A stretch of 64,000 nt of DNA, taken from Terriglobia bacterium (GTDB lineage: Bacteria; Acidobacteriota; Terriglobia; Terriglobales; Acidobacteriaceae). Below, piece after piece: positions 1 through 8,623 of the stretch; position 1 is the stretch's first letter, and each line of letters begins with the position of its first letter. The notes under the pieces are model-generated. The model was not told the DNA's origin. It saw nothing but the letters and a program-made list of their open reading frames with translations, and searched no databases. The DNA lies in assembly GCA_020073385.1 (NCBI GenBank), contig JAIQFH010000001.1, positions 1 to 64,000 of the forward strand. The letters run 5' to 3'. A program made the translations under genes and the position numbers.

Positions 1-2
1 CC

Positions 3-344
3 AAGATCTACAAGGAACGGGCGACATTGTATGACGACATTCGCAGGAAGACTCCACGAAGAGAGAAAGTCAACGCGGAATGCAGCGTGATCTTGATCTC
101 GGCGTGTCAAGACAACCAGGTTGCCATGGAGGGAACCAAGAACGGCCTATTTACTGAAACTTTGCTGAGAGTCTGGGACAAGGGCAGGTTTCGAGGTGGA
201 TACCATCACTTTCGCAATGAGGTTGCGGGAATGATGCCGCCGACCCAGAGCCCAAAATACACGATCGTTGGCCATCGCGAGCGGGCTTTCGAGCACCAGC
301 GACCGTTCTCGATCCTTGTGCCGCAAGCTGCCGCCGCGGCGTGA
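3..344 (+). CDS. Caspase-like (peptidase C14 family) protein, C-terminal part
   Basis: The frame is open from the first bases of the window, so the start lies upstream. The visible 113 residues contain 'ISACQDNQVA', which matches the catalytic-cysteine motif (SACxxxQ) at the end of the p20-like domain of metacaspase/caspase-fold peptidases. It is followed by 'NGLFTETLL', the usual segment after that motif. The catalytic His half is outside the window. The family cleaves proteins after basic or acidic residues and is often fused to sensor domains in bacteria. Partners cannot be judged. The family call is fairly sure, the specific role unknown. Confidence 0.75.
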   Translation, partial: KIYKERATLYDDIRRKTPRREKVNAECSVILISACQDNQVAMEGTKNGLFTETLLRVWDKGRFRGGYHHFRNEVAGMMPPTQSPKYTIVGHRERAFEHQRPFSILVPQAAAAA

Positions 345-462
345 ACGTAGCCCGTGATTTCTTCGGGGGCTTGACCACCCCGGAGATTCTAATCGCTGCC
401 AGGAGACGAACGGGGCGATTCGTCAGCGTCCAGCGCAAAGATCAAGAACGCAAGGAAAAAAT

Positions 463-630
463 ATGAATGTTCCCGTTGGTAGTCTCTGGACGGAAGAAGA
501 GGGCTAGGACATCGCCGAGGACGCGGTGATGTTGTTGGCGGTGATCCTCGTGATTGTCGTGGGTACTCTGAGATTGGTCGGCTCAAATACGAATACTGTT
601 TTCTCTAATGTCGCAAGTACGCTGCACTAG
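463..630 (+). pseudogene. Flp-type (type IVb) pilin gene with in-frame amber stop
   Basis: An ATG preceded by AAGGA (452-456) opens a frame reading MNVPVGSLWTEEEG, then TAG at 505-507, then DIAEDAVMLLAVILVIVVG in the same frame and a hydrophobic tail ending 'FSNVASTLH' at TAG 628-630. Flp pilins normally read EEEG-Q-D/T-LAEYAL across the prepilin peptidase site, so the TAG sits exactly where CAG (Gln) is expected. The conserved Tyr after Glu+5 is Asp here. Length (55 codons) fits an Flp pilin. It is most likely a dead pilin copy; no tad genes are in view. Confidence 0.65.
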
Positions 631-737
631 AGTGGTTGAACAGGAACAGAGTTTAGTCGGTTGCAGATAATTATCGGAGGCATTGGAACAGGGCACTAGA
701 TCAGCCTGGGGGCCGAACCCTAGCGCAAGGAGCGGGT

Positions 738-2036
738 ATGGGAGCATGGGCGAAATCGCTATTCCAAGAGGCGACTTCCCGGATCAGTGCAGATTTCCTG
801 GACGCGCTCCTGGCGCACTACCCGAGACGTGACTTTCAGGTTCGATGGTCAGACGGTACCGTATGGGGAGCGGGAGCGGAACAGCAGCCGCGTTTCATAT
901 TGGTCCTGAAACGTCCGGGAACTCTGCGTGCGTTGTTTTCCTCACCCAGCGAACTCACGTTGGGGGAAGCCTACATTTACGACGACTTCGACATTCTGGG
1001 TGATATCGAAGCTGCTTTTGACCTCGCTGATTACCTCCTTACTCATGAACGCGGCGCAGGGGAGAGTTTTGATCTCAGCGCACGCCTGGAGAAACTGCCC
1101 GAGAGCGACAGCCCGCGAGGAGGCCTACGTCTGGTTGAGTTCGGTGGGAAGGTCCATACCAAGGATCGTGACCGGCAGGTGATCAGCTATCACTACGATA
1201 TGCCGGCCGAATTCTATGCCCTGTGGCTGGATGAGCGCATGATGTATTCCTGCGCCTACTTCAGCAAGCCGGACGAGGATCTGGATTCTGCCCAGGAACG
1301 CAAGCTGGATTACATCTGCAGGAAGCTGCGGCTGCGCCCGGGAGAGCGACTTCTGGACATCGGCTGCGGTTTTGCTGGATTGATCATGCACGCTGTTGCT
1401 CACTATGGTGTGCACGGCGTGGGGATCACACTGAGTGTGCGACAGGCGGAGGTAGCACGACAACGCCTGCGCGAAGCAGGGCTGAATGATAGATGCCGCG
1501 TGGAAGTTTCTGACTACCGCGACATCGATCATGAACTGCAGTATGACAAGATCGTTAGCGTCGGTATGTTTGAGCACGTCGGGGAAGCTCATCTCCCAGA
1601 GTACTTCAGTCGGGCCTGGGATTTGCTGCGGCCCGGCGGTGTGTTCCTGAACCACGGGATTTCCTATTCTGCCACCTATCGCAGACGGGGGCCGTCTTTC
1701 TCGGACCGTTACGTTTTTCCCGACGGAGATTTGGTACCGATCAGCACGAGCCTTCGAGCCGCCGAGTTGAGCGGTTTTGAGTTGAGAGATGTTGAGAGTT
1801 TACGAGAGCACTATGCTTTGACACTCCATCACTGGGTGCAGCGGCTGGAAGCTCATCAAGAGGAAGCGCGTCGCATCACCGACGACATCACGTACCGCAT
1901 ATGGCGACTCCACATGGCCGGCTCGGCCCATGGATTTCGCACTGGGCGACTGAACATATATCAAGTCTTGCTCTCGAAGCCACTACACGGACATAGTGGG
2001 TTGCCTCTGACGCGGGCAGACTGGTATCACGTCTAG
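738..2036 (+). CDS. cfa: Cyclopropane-fatty-acyl-phospholipid synthase family methyltransferase
   Basis: 432 residues, the usual size of Cfa enzymes. The SAM-binding motif LLDIGCGFAGL is at about residues 205-215, and the family signature YHYDMPAEFYALWLD at about 150 precedes it. 'GMFEHVGE' is the typical post-motif segment. Cfa transfers a methylene group from S-adenosylmethionine to the cis double bond of membrane phospholipid acyl chains, usually in stationary phase or under acid stress. The start has AAGGAG upstream (728-733). The gene stands alone but is followed in the same direction by a small exported protein. Some CFA-family members make branched or mycolic-type products, so the exact product is not certain. 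Confidence 0.88.
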   Translation: MGAWAKSLFQEATSRISADFLDALLAHYPRRDFQVRWSDGTVWGAGAEQQPRFILVLKRPGTLRALFSSPSELTLGEAYIYDDFDILGDIEAAFDLADYLLTHERGAGESFDLSARLEKLPESDSPRGGLRLVEFGGKVHTKDRDRQVISYHYDMPAEFYALWLDERMMYSCAYFSKPDEDLDSAQERKLDYICRKLRLRPGERLLDIGCGFAGLIMHAVAHYGVHGVGITLSVRQAEVARQRLREAGLNDRCRVEVSDYRDIDHELQYDKIVSVGMFEHVGEAHLPEYFSRAWDLLRPGGVFLNHGISYSATYRRRGPSFSDRYVFPDGDLVPISTSLRAAELSGFELRDVESLREHYALTLHHWVQRLEAHQEEARRITDDITYRIWRLHMAGSAHGFRTGRLNIYQVLLSKPLHGHSGLPLTRADWYHV

Positions 2037-2134
2037 GCTAAGCGGCTTGAGAAGGAGTCATGGAATCGGAACGTGAAGAACGTTCTTTACAAGCCATTGC
2101 GAAATGGCGGCAAGGAAAGGAAGGAGGAACCACA

Positions 2135-2584
2135 ATGAGTGTTCGACCTTTTCTCCGTGTCCCTGTGGGCTTGGCGACGGTCTCACTTCTCAGTGTGCTG
2201 GCACTGTCCTCGGGATTTCTCGTATCGCAGGCCACGGTTTCAGCCGCGCCTCCCCGGCTCTTTGAAGTAAAGACCATCTATATTGCTCCGTCATCAGACG
2301 ATTTGGTTCGGCTCCTCAAATCCCGTCTGGAACAATGGGGCACTGTAAAGGTCACTCCGCAAGTGGAAGAAGCCGACGCAATTTTGAGCTGTGAGACGGA
2401 AAGCAGAATCGTACCCGCGAAAGTAGTTATAAAGGTGATCGATGCGCATGTTCGCCTCGTGGACCGGCACTCTCAGAAACTGATCTGGAGCACAAAGAAG
2501 TCGACAAGTTGGGACAACAGGCTGGTTGACGATATTATTGACCAGCTCAAGAGGGATCGCGAGAAGTCTTTCAGTAATTACTGA
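2135..2584 (+). CDS. Small exported protein of unknown function
   Basis: 149 residues beginning MSVRPFLRVPVG, with a hydrophobic stretch and a likely signal-peptidase site after 'TVSAA' near residue 40. The mature part has alternating short strands and ends with 'SWDNRLVDDIIDQLKRDREKSF'. This start is chosen because AAGGAGG (2121-2127) lies just ahead; an in-frame upstream ATG at 2060 has no such site and would hide the signal peptide. It resembles the small periplasmic proteins common in Acidobacteria, but I do not recognise a named family. Its end overlaps the convergent remnant that follows by 7 bp. Confidence 0.6.
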   Translation: MSVRPFLRVPVGLATVSLLSVLALSSGFLVSQATVSAAPPRLFEVKTIYIAPSSDDLVRLLKSRLEQWGTVKVTPQVEEADAILSCETESRIVPAKVVIKVIDAHVRLVDRHSQKLIWSTKKSTSWDNRLVDDIIDQLKRDREKSFSNY

Positions 2585-2997
2585 GCTCCAGTCTTGCGGG
2601 TTTGAAGCTTTTGTTCTGCTACTCGCAGCAAAGATTTGGGAGAGCCATACCAGATTGGCGCTACCTCCTGCGTGAAGATCCGAGCAGTGACGGGTCCGAT
2701 GTGCTTGATCTCCTGCAGTCGGGCCGAGAGCTGGGAACCACCCTTGCTCTGCGCCATCAATTTCGTCATTGTACCGTAGCGCTGCTTCAACTCCTGGCAC
2801 ACCTCGAGGAGTTTGGTCGCAGTGGAGAAGTCGTAGCGCACATAATGTGCCTCATCGAGCAGACGAACCAATTCATCCCAGCCAGCATCAAGCACTTTAT
2901 CGGGATTCCGCAGACTAGCAGACAGCAGCCGGGCGTATGCCCGCTCTGCAATCTCCTGTTGGATTGGTTTGCCAAAGAGCAGGCAGGCAAGAAACCA
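2578..2997 (-). pseudogene. Helix-hairpin-helix (HhH-GPD/endonuclease III-like) gene, 5'-truncated
   Basis: Reading down from an in-frame TAG at 2998-3000, the frame gives an all-helical protein with 'LDAGWDELVRLLDEAHYVRY', 'DFSTATKLLEV' and the hairpin 'LQEIKHIGPVTARIF'. That pattern matches a small family of HhH DNA-glycosylase-like proteins of about 200 residues. No ATG with a ribosome site is present at the expected N-terminus, though a GGAGGAGA stretch sits just beyond the TAG, and the C-terminus stops soon after the hairpin. I read it as a decayed or truncated gene. A short functional protein from GTG 2895 cannot be excluded. Confidence 0.45.
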
Positions 2998-3175
2998 CTA
3001 TAAAAATCCTACTCTCCTCCGGCAAGGTCGTAGACTAAATGAGGAGCCTGTCCCTTTCTTCTGATCGGGTCCCGCCATGTGTCCAGATGGAGCCTTCTCG
3101 CGGGAGAATCTAGGGCGTGAGGAGCGCTGCAATGATGCATGAGCTCCGTTGGAGGCAGAAACGGAGGGTCAAGCG

Positions 3176-4633
3176 ATGAACTTTGATGTCTTGCGCTCAC
3201 CTGTGCAGTTTCTGGAGAAAACCGCGGTCTGTGCCGACGAAACCTGGCTGCGAGAATATGAAGCATGGTTTCAACGGGAAGGTCAGGAAATCTCAGACGC
3301 GGTGGACCGCGCCGGCACACCGTGGTTACGCATGTTTGATCGGTTGGGTACGCGGGTGGATGAAGTCCTTTATCCACCTGAATACTGGCGCTTGGTGAAA
3401 CACGGATACAGGGCCGGGGTGGTTTGGCGAGCCTTTGATCAAGATTCGCTGGTCCCCTCCTACCTTCTTCTCTATGCGACTGGCTTCTATGATCCGGGCT
3501 TGGCCTGCCCCTATACGGTCTCTCTGTCCACGGCTTCTCCGCTCTCTAAATATGGAGAGGCAGAAATGAAGGCACGGTTTTTGCCCAAGATGTTGCAGCG
3601 CGATGACGCTGTCTGGCAGGGAGCAACCTGGATGACGGAGATCAAGGGTGGGTCGGACCTGGGTGCGGCCGTAGAGACTGCAGCGCAACGGGATGGACAT
3701 AAGTGGCGGCTAACCGGGGACAAGTACTTCGCGAGTAATGCCGGTGCTGAATTGGCAGTCGTTGCGGGTCGACCCGAAGGCGCACCTCAGAATGTGCGGG
3801 GATTGAGTCTGTACTTGGTGCCGCGTCGCGCCGAAAACGGACAACTGAACTATCGAATACGCCGCCTCAAGGACAAGATCGCTACGCGGTCGGTGCCTAC
3901 CGGAGAAATCGAACTTCGTGACAGCGAGGGCTGGCTGCTGGGACAAGAGGAACAAGGCATCTATCTGATTCTCGAAGTGCTAAACCTCTCCCGCGTGGCC
4001 AACAGCGTGGGTAGCGTGGCACTCGCACAAAGAGCCATCGCCGATGCCTATTCTTTCGCCGAGCGGCGCACTGCCTTCGGCAGACCGATCGTCGAACATC
4101 CTTTGCTTCGGCGGCAGTTCGAGGATCGGCTACAGGGGCTACGCGCGGCTTCGGCGTTGGCTTGGGAGGCGGTGCGTCTGCTCGACAAGGTATGGCAAGA
4201 GAAGCCACCGTATTCGGAGCGCTACCATCTTTTCCGGTTGGTCGCACACCTGGCGAAGTACTGGACGGCGGAATTCGCTCTGCAGGCAGCCAAATGGGCA
4301 ATGGAAGTTTACGGCGGGGTGGGAACCCTGCAGGAGTATCGTGTGGAGCGCTGGTTGCGGGAGGCTATGATCCTTGCGATTTGGGAAGGGACATCACATC
4401 GCCAAATGTTAGATGGGCTGGAGGTCATGCAACGCAAAAAGGCACACCGCTTGCTGTTCCAGCATCTTGCAGGGAAAGCGCCGAAGGCCCACATGAGCGA
4501 GATGGAGGCGCGGGTGGAACGACAGCTCGCGCTGCCAGAGGTCGAGAGGGAGGGGACTCTGGAGAAGCTTTTCAGCGATCTGGCATCGCTTACTGCCGAT
4601 ACCCTGTTGAGCGAGCGGAGTGACAGAGTCTGA
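3176..4633 (+). CDS. Acyl-CoA dehydrogenase family protein
   Basis: 485 residues. 'GATWMTEIKGGSDLG' is the flavin/substrate loop, 'RTAFGRPI' and 'YGGVGTLQEYRVERWLREA' are the FAD-binding C-terminal signatures, and 'IWEGTSHRQMLDGL' is the helix carrying the usual catalytic-base region. The long form with an extra C-terminal helix bundle resembles the AidB/isovaleryl-type branch. The reaction would be FAD-dependent alpha,beta-desaturation of an acyl-CoA, or a non-catalytic stress role as for AidB. The start at 3176 follows ACGGAGGG (3161-3168); a TTG 27 bp earlier is less convincing. No electron-transfer flavoprotein gene is nearby. Confidence 0.85.
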   Translation: MNFDVLRSPVQFLEKTAVCADETWLREYEAWFQREGQEISDAVDRAGTPWLRMFDRLGTRVDEVLYPPEYWRLVKHGYRAGVVWRAFDQDSLVPSYLLLYATGFYDPGLACPYTVSLSTASPLSKYGEAEMKARFLPKMLQRDDAVWQGATWMTEIKGGSDLGAAVETAAQRDGHKWRLTGDKYFASNAGAELAVVAGRPEGAPQNVRGLSLYLVPRRAENGQLNYRIRRLKDKIATRSVPTGEIELRDSEGWLLGQEEQGIYLILEVLNLSRVANSVGSVALAQRAIADAYSFAERRTAFGRPIVEHPLLRRQFEDRLQGLRAASALAWEAVRLLDKVWQEKPPYSERYHLFRLVAHLAKYWTAEFALQAAKWAMEVYGGVGTLQEYRVERWLREAMILAIWEGTSHRQMLDGLEVMQRKKAHRLLFQHLAGKAPKAHMSEMEARVERQLALPEVEREGTLEKLFSDLASLTADTLLSERSDRV

Positions 4634-4709
4634 GTCGCTTTCAGGCTCACGGCATTCGGTCGACTGTTCGTTGAGCGTATGGATGATAGTTTCCTCACGG
4701 TACCGCAAT

Positions 4710-5474
4710 CTAGCACGCGGGGCAGTCCGGTCTAGGCCTGTCAATCAGACGCTCGATGAGCGCTTTCATACGCCGATAGTGTGATCCCTTCCAGTAGACC
4801 CTGCCACATTCCGGGCAAAGGTTGAACTCCTCGTAATGCTTCCTCGTTCGGGGAGGCAGGCGATCGCTGATCAAGTCTTTCGAAACACATTCGAGAAGTG
4901 CATTGCAGTGGAGACAGCGACGGAACGGTCGAATTGATTCCGACAGATCGAAGCGGCGGAGCACTTCCATGAGCTGTTGTCGCGGTTGCGCTTCACGCAC
5001 CAGGTACCCGAGAGTTACTGCACTGCGCTTTAACAATCCCCGATCCCTACTCAACAGAGCCCGTTGCTGGCTTGCCGAGATATGCGCGAGTTCTGCGTCC
5101 TCACAGTCATTGCGATACAAGCTGTCGAAGCCCAGCATTCGCAGATAAGCTGTCAACTTGCCAAGATGCGTGTCCAGCACGAAGCGTATATCACTCTCCG
5201 ATCGGGGCTGTAGATGTGTGTCGGGACTAAGATGAATCCGACGGAAAACGGGATACACGCTGATTCTGTCTCTATCTCGCACCAAGTAGGAGAAGGCTGC
5301 GGGCTGGCCGTTCGCTAGAATTAGATCGACCTCAGTATGCGGCACTCCGATGGCTTCGATTGCATCTTTGACCGATTCGGCGACTCCAAAAGTATGAGAA
5401 AAATCCCGTCCTCTGTTTGGCAGCGGAAGCAAGTCGTTCAGTTCCGCGTAAAATCGAAAATATGCTTCCTTCAT
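4710..5474 (-). CDS. Mut7-C RNase-domain protein with ubiquitin-like N-terminus
   Basis: About 254 residues. The first 80 resemble the ThiS/ubiquitin-like domain that precedes Mut7-C ('RFYAELNDLLP', then 'ILANGQPAAF'). The rest is Mut7-C, a PIN-fold RNase-like domain: 'FVLDTHLGKLTAYLRMLGFD' and 'LLSRDRGLLKR', followed by a zinc ribbon made of CLHC and CPEC. Asp residues in both motifs fit a metal-dependent nuclease site. The role in bacteria is poorly known, with RNA cleavage or quality control inferred from the fold. An upstream TTG at 5498 is also possible, but MKEAYFRF matches the family N-terminus. It is convergent with the acyl-CoA dehydrogenase. Confidence 0.8.
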   Translation of the reverse strand: MKEAYFRFYAELNDLLPLPNRGRDFSHTFGVAESVKDAIEAIGVPHTEVDLILANGQPAAFSYLVRDRDRISVYPVFRRIHLSPDTHLQPRSESDIRFVLDTHLGKLTAYLRMLGFDSLYRNDCEDAELAHISASQQRALLSRDRGLLKRSAVTLGYLVREAQPRQQLMEVLRRFDLSESIRPFRRCLHCNALLECVSKDLISDRLPPRTRKHYEEFNLCPECGRVYWKGSHYRRMKALIERLIDRPRPDCPAC

Positions 5475-5517
5475 CGGACCACCGGCGGCAGGTTCCAAAG
5501 AAAATGGGAGCCGTTGC

Positions 5518-5880
5518 TTAACGGCTGAAGGCCACAGGGATCGGGTCGCAATAAGTCAGGACAGTGACTGTGGCAAAAGTCTTGGTCTGACGCTTGCCCT
5601 TGCTAGTTGCGGTGATGTGATACACGCCCTGGATTTTTGGGGCCGTATAGACACCCGAATCCGTAATGCTTCCGCCGTCTTCCTCCTCCACGGCCCAACT
5701 CACGGATTTGTCGCTAGCCCCATCTACCGTTGCCACAAAAGCTTGCATTTCGCCCGCAAAGAGGGTCACTTTCAGTGGTGTGATCGTCACCGTCACGTTC
5801 GCCAAGGCTTGGACGTTTACTTGGCCAAGCGAGAGACTAGTGCAGGTGATCACTGCGCCGACGAACACAACGCGAAGCAT
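5518..5880 (-). CDS. Exported Ig-like (BIG2-type) single-domain protein
   Basis: 120 residues: a signal peptide (MLRVVFVGAVITCTSLSLG...) and one bacterial Ig-like domain with 'ITPLKVTLFAGEMQAFVATV', 'SVSWAVEEEDGGSI' and 'GVYTAPKIQGVYHITATS'. Such domains bind or space surface structures, and the 'sGVYTAP' repeat is typical of Acidobacteria and Verrucomicrobia surface proteins. A longer upstream reading exists (to 5976) but lacks the signal peptide at its start. It is unusual to find the domain alone; it may be a fragment of a larger adhesin or a small secreted protein. Confidence 0.65.
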   Translation of the reverse strand: MLRVVFVGAVITCTSLSLGQVNVQALANVTVTITPLKVTLFAGEMQAFVATVDGASDKSVSWAVEEEDGGSITDSGVYTAPKIQGVYHITATSKGKRQTKTFATVTVLTYCDPIPVAFSR

Positions 5881-6227
5881 CGTAACACCTGAGATGCAGG
5901 CCTTTCGCCTATCTCCATTTGATCTTCCGCGAGCATCCACGTCGTTGTCTGTGATGACGGATACGGGTGCTCGCATGAGAAGGCGAATCGGACGTCAGGA
6001 ATGATGTCGGCGATAGCGGCTGCGAGCTCTTGGGAGCATAACCATGGGTTGGTGCTTGGCTGAGCGCCGCCTTGAACCGGGGCGTAGAATAGTAAGTGTA
6101 TAAAGTTCGTGGGCTGGCGAAGCCTCGACATTGAGGTTTCAGCTAGCGTTGTCCATCTGACCCATTCTGGACCTCGTTCTTCATGAAGACCGACTCTGGT
6201 TTCTCCTGGTCCTGAGGAGGTGCCACC

Positions 6228-6578
6228 ATGTTGGGAATGAGCTTGCTCTCCTTTTTGATTCTCACCTTCATCGGGGCAGTGGTTGCCGCTACCTACCACT
6301 ACGTGTTTCGGTATCGCTTTCTCGATGGCAATGACGCTGTGATCGGGAAATTGATCATCGGATGGCTTGGAGCGTGGCTAGGTTCTCCGGTACTCGGTCA
6401 CTGGCTCTGGAAGGTTGAGAACGTGTACATCGTGCCCGCTCTGTTGGGTGCGATCGCGAGCATCCACTTGACGATTTTGACGGCGAAAGCGCTGGCCAAG
6501 TTCGCAAGTATTCGGCCCGCAGTGACGGAAGAAAAGAAAGAAGAAATCCGTCCCGCAAAGCCCGCTGTGGCGGCGTGA
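6228..6578 (+). CDS. Small GlsB/YeaQ-like membrane protein
   Basis: 116 residues with three hydrophobic helices. The middle segment 'GKLIIGWLGAWLGSPVLGHW' is Gly-rich and resembles the transglycosylase-associated (GlsB/YeaQ/YmgE) family of stress-linked inner-membrane proteins. The tail 'EEKKEEIRPAKPAVAA' is charged and cytoplasmic. GAGGAGG (6212-6218) lies just upstream of the ATG. Function is inferred only from family resemblance; the first helix is longer than usual. Confidence 0.65.
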   Translation: MLGMSLLSFLILTFIGAVVAATYHYVFRYRFLDGNDAVIGKLIIGWLGAWLGSPVLGHWLWKVENVYIVPALLGAIASIHLTILTAKALAKFASIRPAVTEEKKEEIRPAKPAVAA

Positions 6579-6667
6579 GAAGCTGCTGCGAACAGCATGC
6601 TTCGCCCGCGTGAGAGAAGCGGCCATCGTGCCCGGGCGTATAAGTACGCCTATACGAAGGATTCTAT

Positions 6668-7032
6668 GTGTCTTTCGACAACGTTGCTTCGGAGAACCGA
6701 TGTAGCAGTCTGCGAGAAGCCGGCTATGACGTGAGAGCGTGCACGATTGTTCAAGAAGGTCTGGATTTGTTGAGGCAAGAGACCTTGACGCGGTAATCGC
6801 CGGGCATCGATTCTCCGCAGAAGACAGATACGTCTTGGCGGTCGAGGCGAGAGAGAAGATGAGCACACCGGTTGTGCTGATGTGCGGAGCCGCTCCGGAT
6901 TACGACATTCCTGCGAGCAGCCGAGTGTATGCGTTGGAGGGGAGCATTGGGCTGCTGTCAGCGTTGTCTCGCTTGCGTCCCGTCGAGGGCCAAGGCTCCG
7001 CCGCGAGCGGCTTAAGGCGTGCCGTGGATTGA
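6668..7032 (+). pseudogene. Response-regulator-receiver-like gene with frameshift
   Basis: A GTG at 6668 preceded by AAGGA (6657-6661) opens a frame with 'LREAGYDVRACTIVQEGLDL' that stops soon after 'LLRQE'. The following residues of the fold continue one frame back: 'LDAVIAGHRFSAEDRY', 'TPVVLMCGAAPDYD' and 'VYALEGSIGLLSAL'. Together they make one degenerate CheY-like domain of about 120 residues, without the usual Asp at the phosphorylation position (GHRF instead of D-D-P). One missing base near 6775-6790 explains the split. It could also be a sequencing error. It lies immediately before the phosphoribosyltransferase. Confidence 0.5.
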
Positions 7033-7085
7033 GAGGAATTTGCGAATCGACGATCGGAAAGTAGCATGGACGTGGAAGGTCTGAC

Positions 7086-7778
7086 ATGTTGTTTCTGGAA
7101 GAAGACGAAGATCTTGAAATCCTTCCGTTCGCGGATCGAGCCGAAGCCGGCCTAATGCTTGCGGGCAAATTAGCAGCATACTCTGGTCGCCATGACGTGA
7201 TTGTCTTGGGACTTCCGCGGGGTGGCGTGCCTGTGGCAGTCGCTGTCGCGAGCGCGCTCAAGCTCCCCTTCGACGTCTTTGTGGTGACCAAGCTCGGTAC
7301 GCTGTGGCAGCAGGAACTAGCTATGGGAGCCTTGGCCGAGGGCGGCGTCCAAGTTCTTGATCTTTCGCTCGCAAAACTACTGGCGATTTCGGAACCGGAG
7401 ATCCAAGAGGTAGCAGCGGCCGGGTGCAAGGAACTCGAATCCCACGTAATCTCGTATCGTGGCGGCCGTCCACCACTCGACCTGAAGGGAAGAACTGTGA
7501 TTCTCGTCGACGATGGCATCGCGACCGGATGCAGCATTCTGGCGGCGATTGTGGCTACGCGTCGCAAAGGGGCCGCGCGAGTTGTAGTTGCAGTTCCGGT
7601 GGCTCCAGCTGCCGGTTGTAGCGCGATCCAGATGGAAGCTGACGAATTCGTGAGCGTCGAACAACCGGAAATGTTCCTGTCGGTTTCGCAGTGGTATAGC
7701 GATTTCGCGCAAGTCAGCGCCGACGAAGTGCAAAGATTGCTGCAAAAGGCCGAGACCTCCGTGCCGCGTGCCGCTTAA
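7086..7778 (+). CDS. Phosphoribosyltransferase family protein
   Basis: 230 residues of the type I PRTase fold. The PRPP-binding loop is 'VILVDDGIATGCSI' (about residues 139-152), and the N-terminus has 'VLGLPRGGVPVAVAVASAL' and 'DVFVVTKLG'. This branch, predicted phosphoribosyltransferases of about 210-230 residues, is often found in bacterial stress islands next to Hsp20, RtcB or esterase genes. The substrate base is unknown. AAGG lies upstream of the ATG. Downstream genes run in the same direction. Confidence 0.85.
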   Translation: MLFLEEDEDLEILPFADRAEAGLMLAGKLAAYSGRHDVIVLGLPRGGVPVAVAVASALKLPFDVFVVTKLGTLWQQELAMGALAEGGVQVLDLSLAKLLAISEPEIQEVAAAGCKELESHVISYRGGRPPLDLKGRTVILVDDGIATGCSILAAIVATRRKGAARVVVAVPVAPAAGCSAIQMEADEFVSVEQPEMFLSVSQWYSDFAQVSADEVQRLLQKAETSVPRAA

Positions 7779-7813
7779 ACGTGTCGAGGCCTCGCATTCG
7801 AGAGGAGGCAGAG

Positions 7814-8029
7814 ATGAAGAGACATTTCTCGAACCGCGGTGAGGCGACATCCGAGGTGACTGCAGCCTGCGTTCTGGCAAGCCGAAAAGGTTCCGTAAAG
7901 GCGTCATTCATGCCTCGAGGGGAGCGTCGGACCAACCTTCCCTTTTGGACCTTGCAGCGAGTGAAGGTCGGGAATCACCCTAGGAAAAAGCAGACGAGAC
8001 GGGATGAGGATGACACGATCATGTTCTGA
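7814..8029 (+). CDS. Possible small basic protein, unrecognised
   Basis: 71 codons starting MKRHFSNRGEA, with a good ribosome site GAGGAGG at 7802-7808. The product is very basic, has no hydrophobic segment, and I recognise no domain. It fits between the phosphoribosyltransferase and the SnoaL-like gene in the same direction. The spacing and ribosome site favour translation, but the composition also suits a chance frame, so the call is weak. Confidence 0.35.
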   Translation: MKRHFSNRGEATSEVTAACVLASRKGSVKASFMPRGERRTNLPFWTLQRVKVGNHPRKKQTRRDEDDTIMF

Positions 8030-8052
8030 GCTCTTTCCAAGGGAGGCGCGTT

Positions 8053-8535
8053 ATGCCATCAACGATGAAGAAGCTGTCCAATATTATGAAGCCTGCAAGA
8101 ATGAAACGGAATCGAGTGCGGCGCACCGCCCGAACGGAAACCATGATCAGTGCTGCAAGTGCTATCTGCCGGATGGGCGATGAGTGGGCCCGGCATTGGA
8201 ATGCAGGGGACTTGGATGGAGTGGCTGCTGTCTACGCCGAAGATGCAGTTTACCTTCCACCGCATCATGAGGCAGTTCACGGGCGCGAAGCGATTCGAGA
8301 GTACTTGAAGGTGCCACTCAGCCATGGCGTATCTGGCCTGGTCTTTGACGTCACCTATATCAAGCAACAAGGCCCCATCACCTGGGACGTAGGTACCTAC
8401 CGCATGACTATTCCGCAGAATGAAGAGACCGAAAGGGAGGACCACGGAAAGTATCTCACCGTGTGGAAGCGCATAGGGGAGAGATGGCTGATTGCGGCCG
8501 ATGCTTGGTCGAGCGACTTGCCGGCTTCCGTTTGA
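8053..8535 (+). CDS. SnoaL/DUF4440-type NTF2-fold protein
   Basis: 160 residues. From about residue 35: 'EWARHWNAGDLDGVAAVYAEDAVYLPP', 'VHGREAIREYL', 'WDVGTYRMT', 'GKYLTVWKRIGERWLIAADAWSSD'. This is the full set of motifs of the SnoaL/DUF4440 NTF2-like fold (a cone-shaped barrel used for isomerases, or as a stress protein of unknown activity). The N-terminal 35 residues are basic and atypical; an internal ATG (MISAAS) would give a standard-length domain, but GGGAGG before 8053 supports the longer form. Confidence 0.75.
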   Translation: MPSTMKKLSNIMKPARMKRNRVRRTARTETMISAASAICRMGDEWARHWNAGDLDGVAAVYAEDAVYLPPHHEAVHGREAIREYLKVPLSHGVSGLVFDVTYIKQQGPITWDVGTYRMTIPQNEETEREDHGKYLTVWKRIGERWLIAADAWSSDLPASV

Positions 8536-8623
8536 TGCGGTGGCTTGGCGGGTCAATGCTGCTTCTCCGCCAGCCCTCCTTGAGACGGGAGAACAGGATC
8601 TTGCGAGTCTGAAGGGAGGAATT

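Noticed and set aside
151..438. Long minus-strand frames opposite real genes (for example 151-438, 1125-1655, 9408-10289, 25691-26479)
   Set aside because: They lie antisense to well-supported coding genes, have no ribosome sites or domains, and follow from the GC-rich codon pattern.
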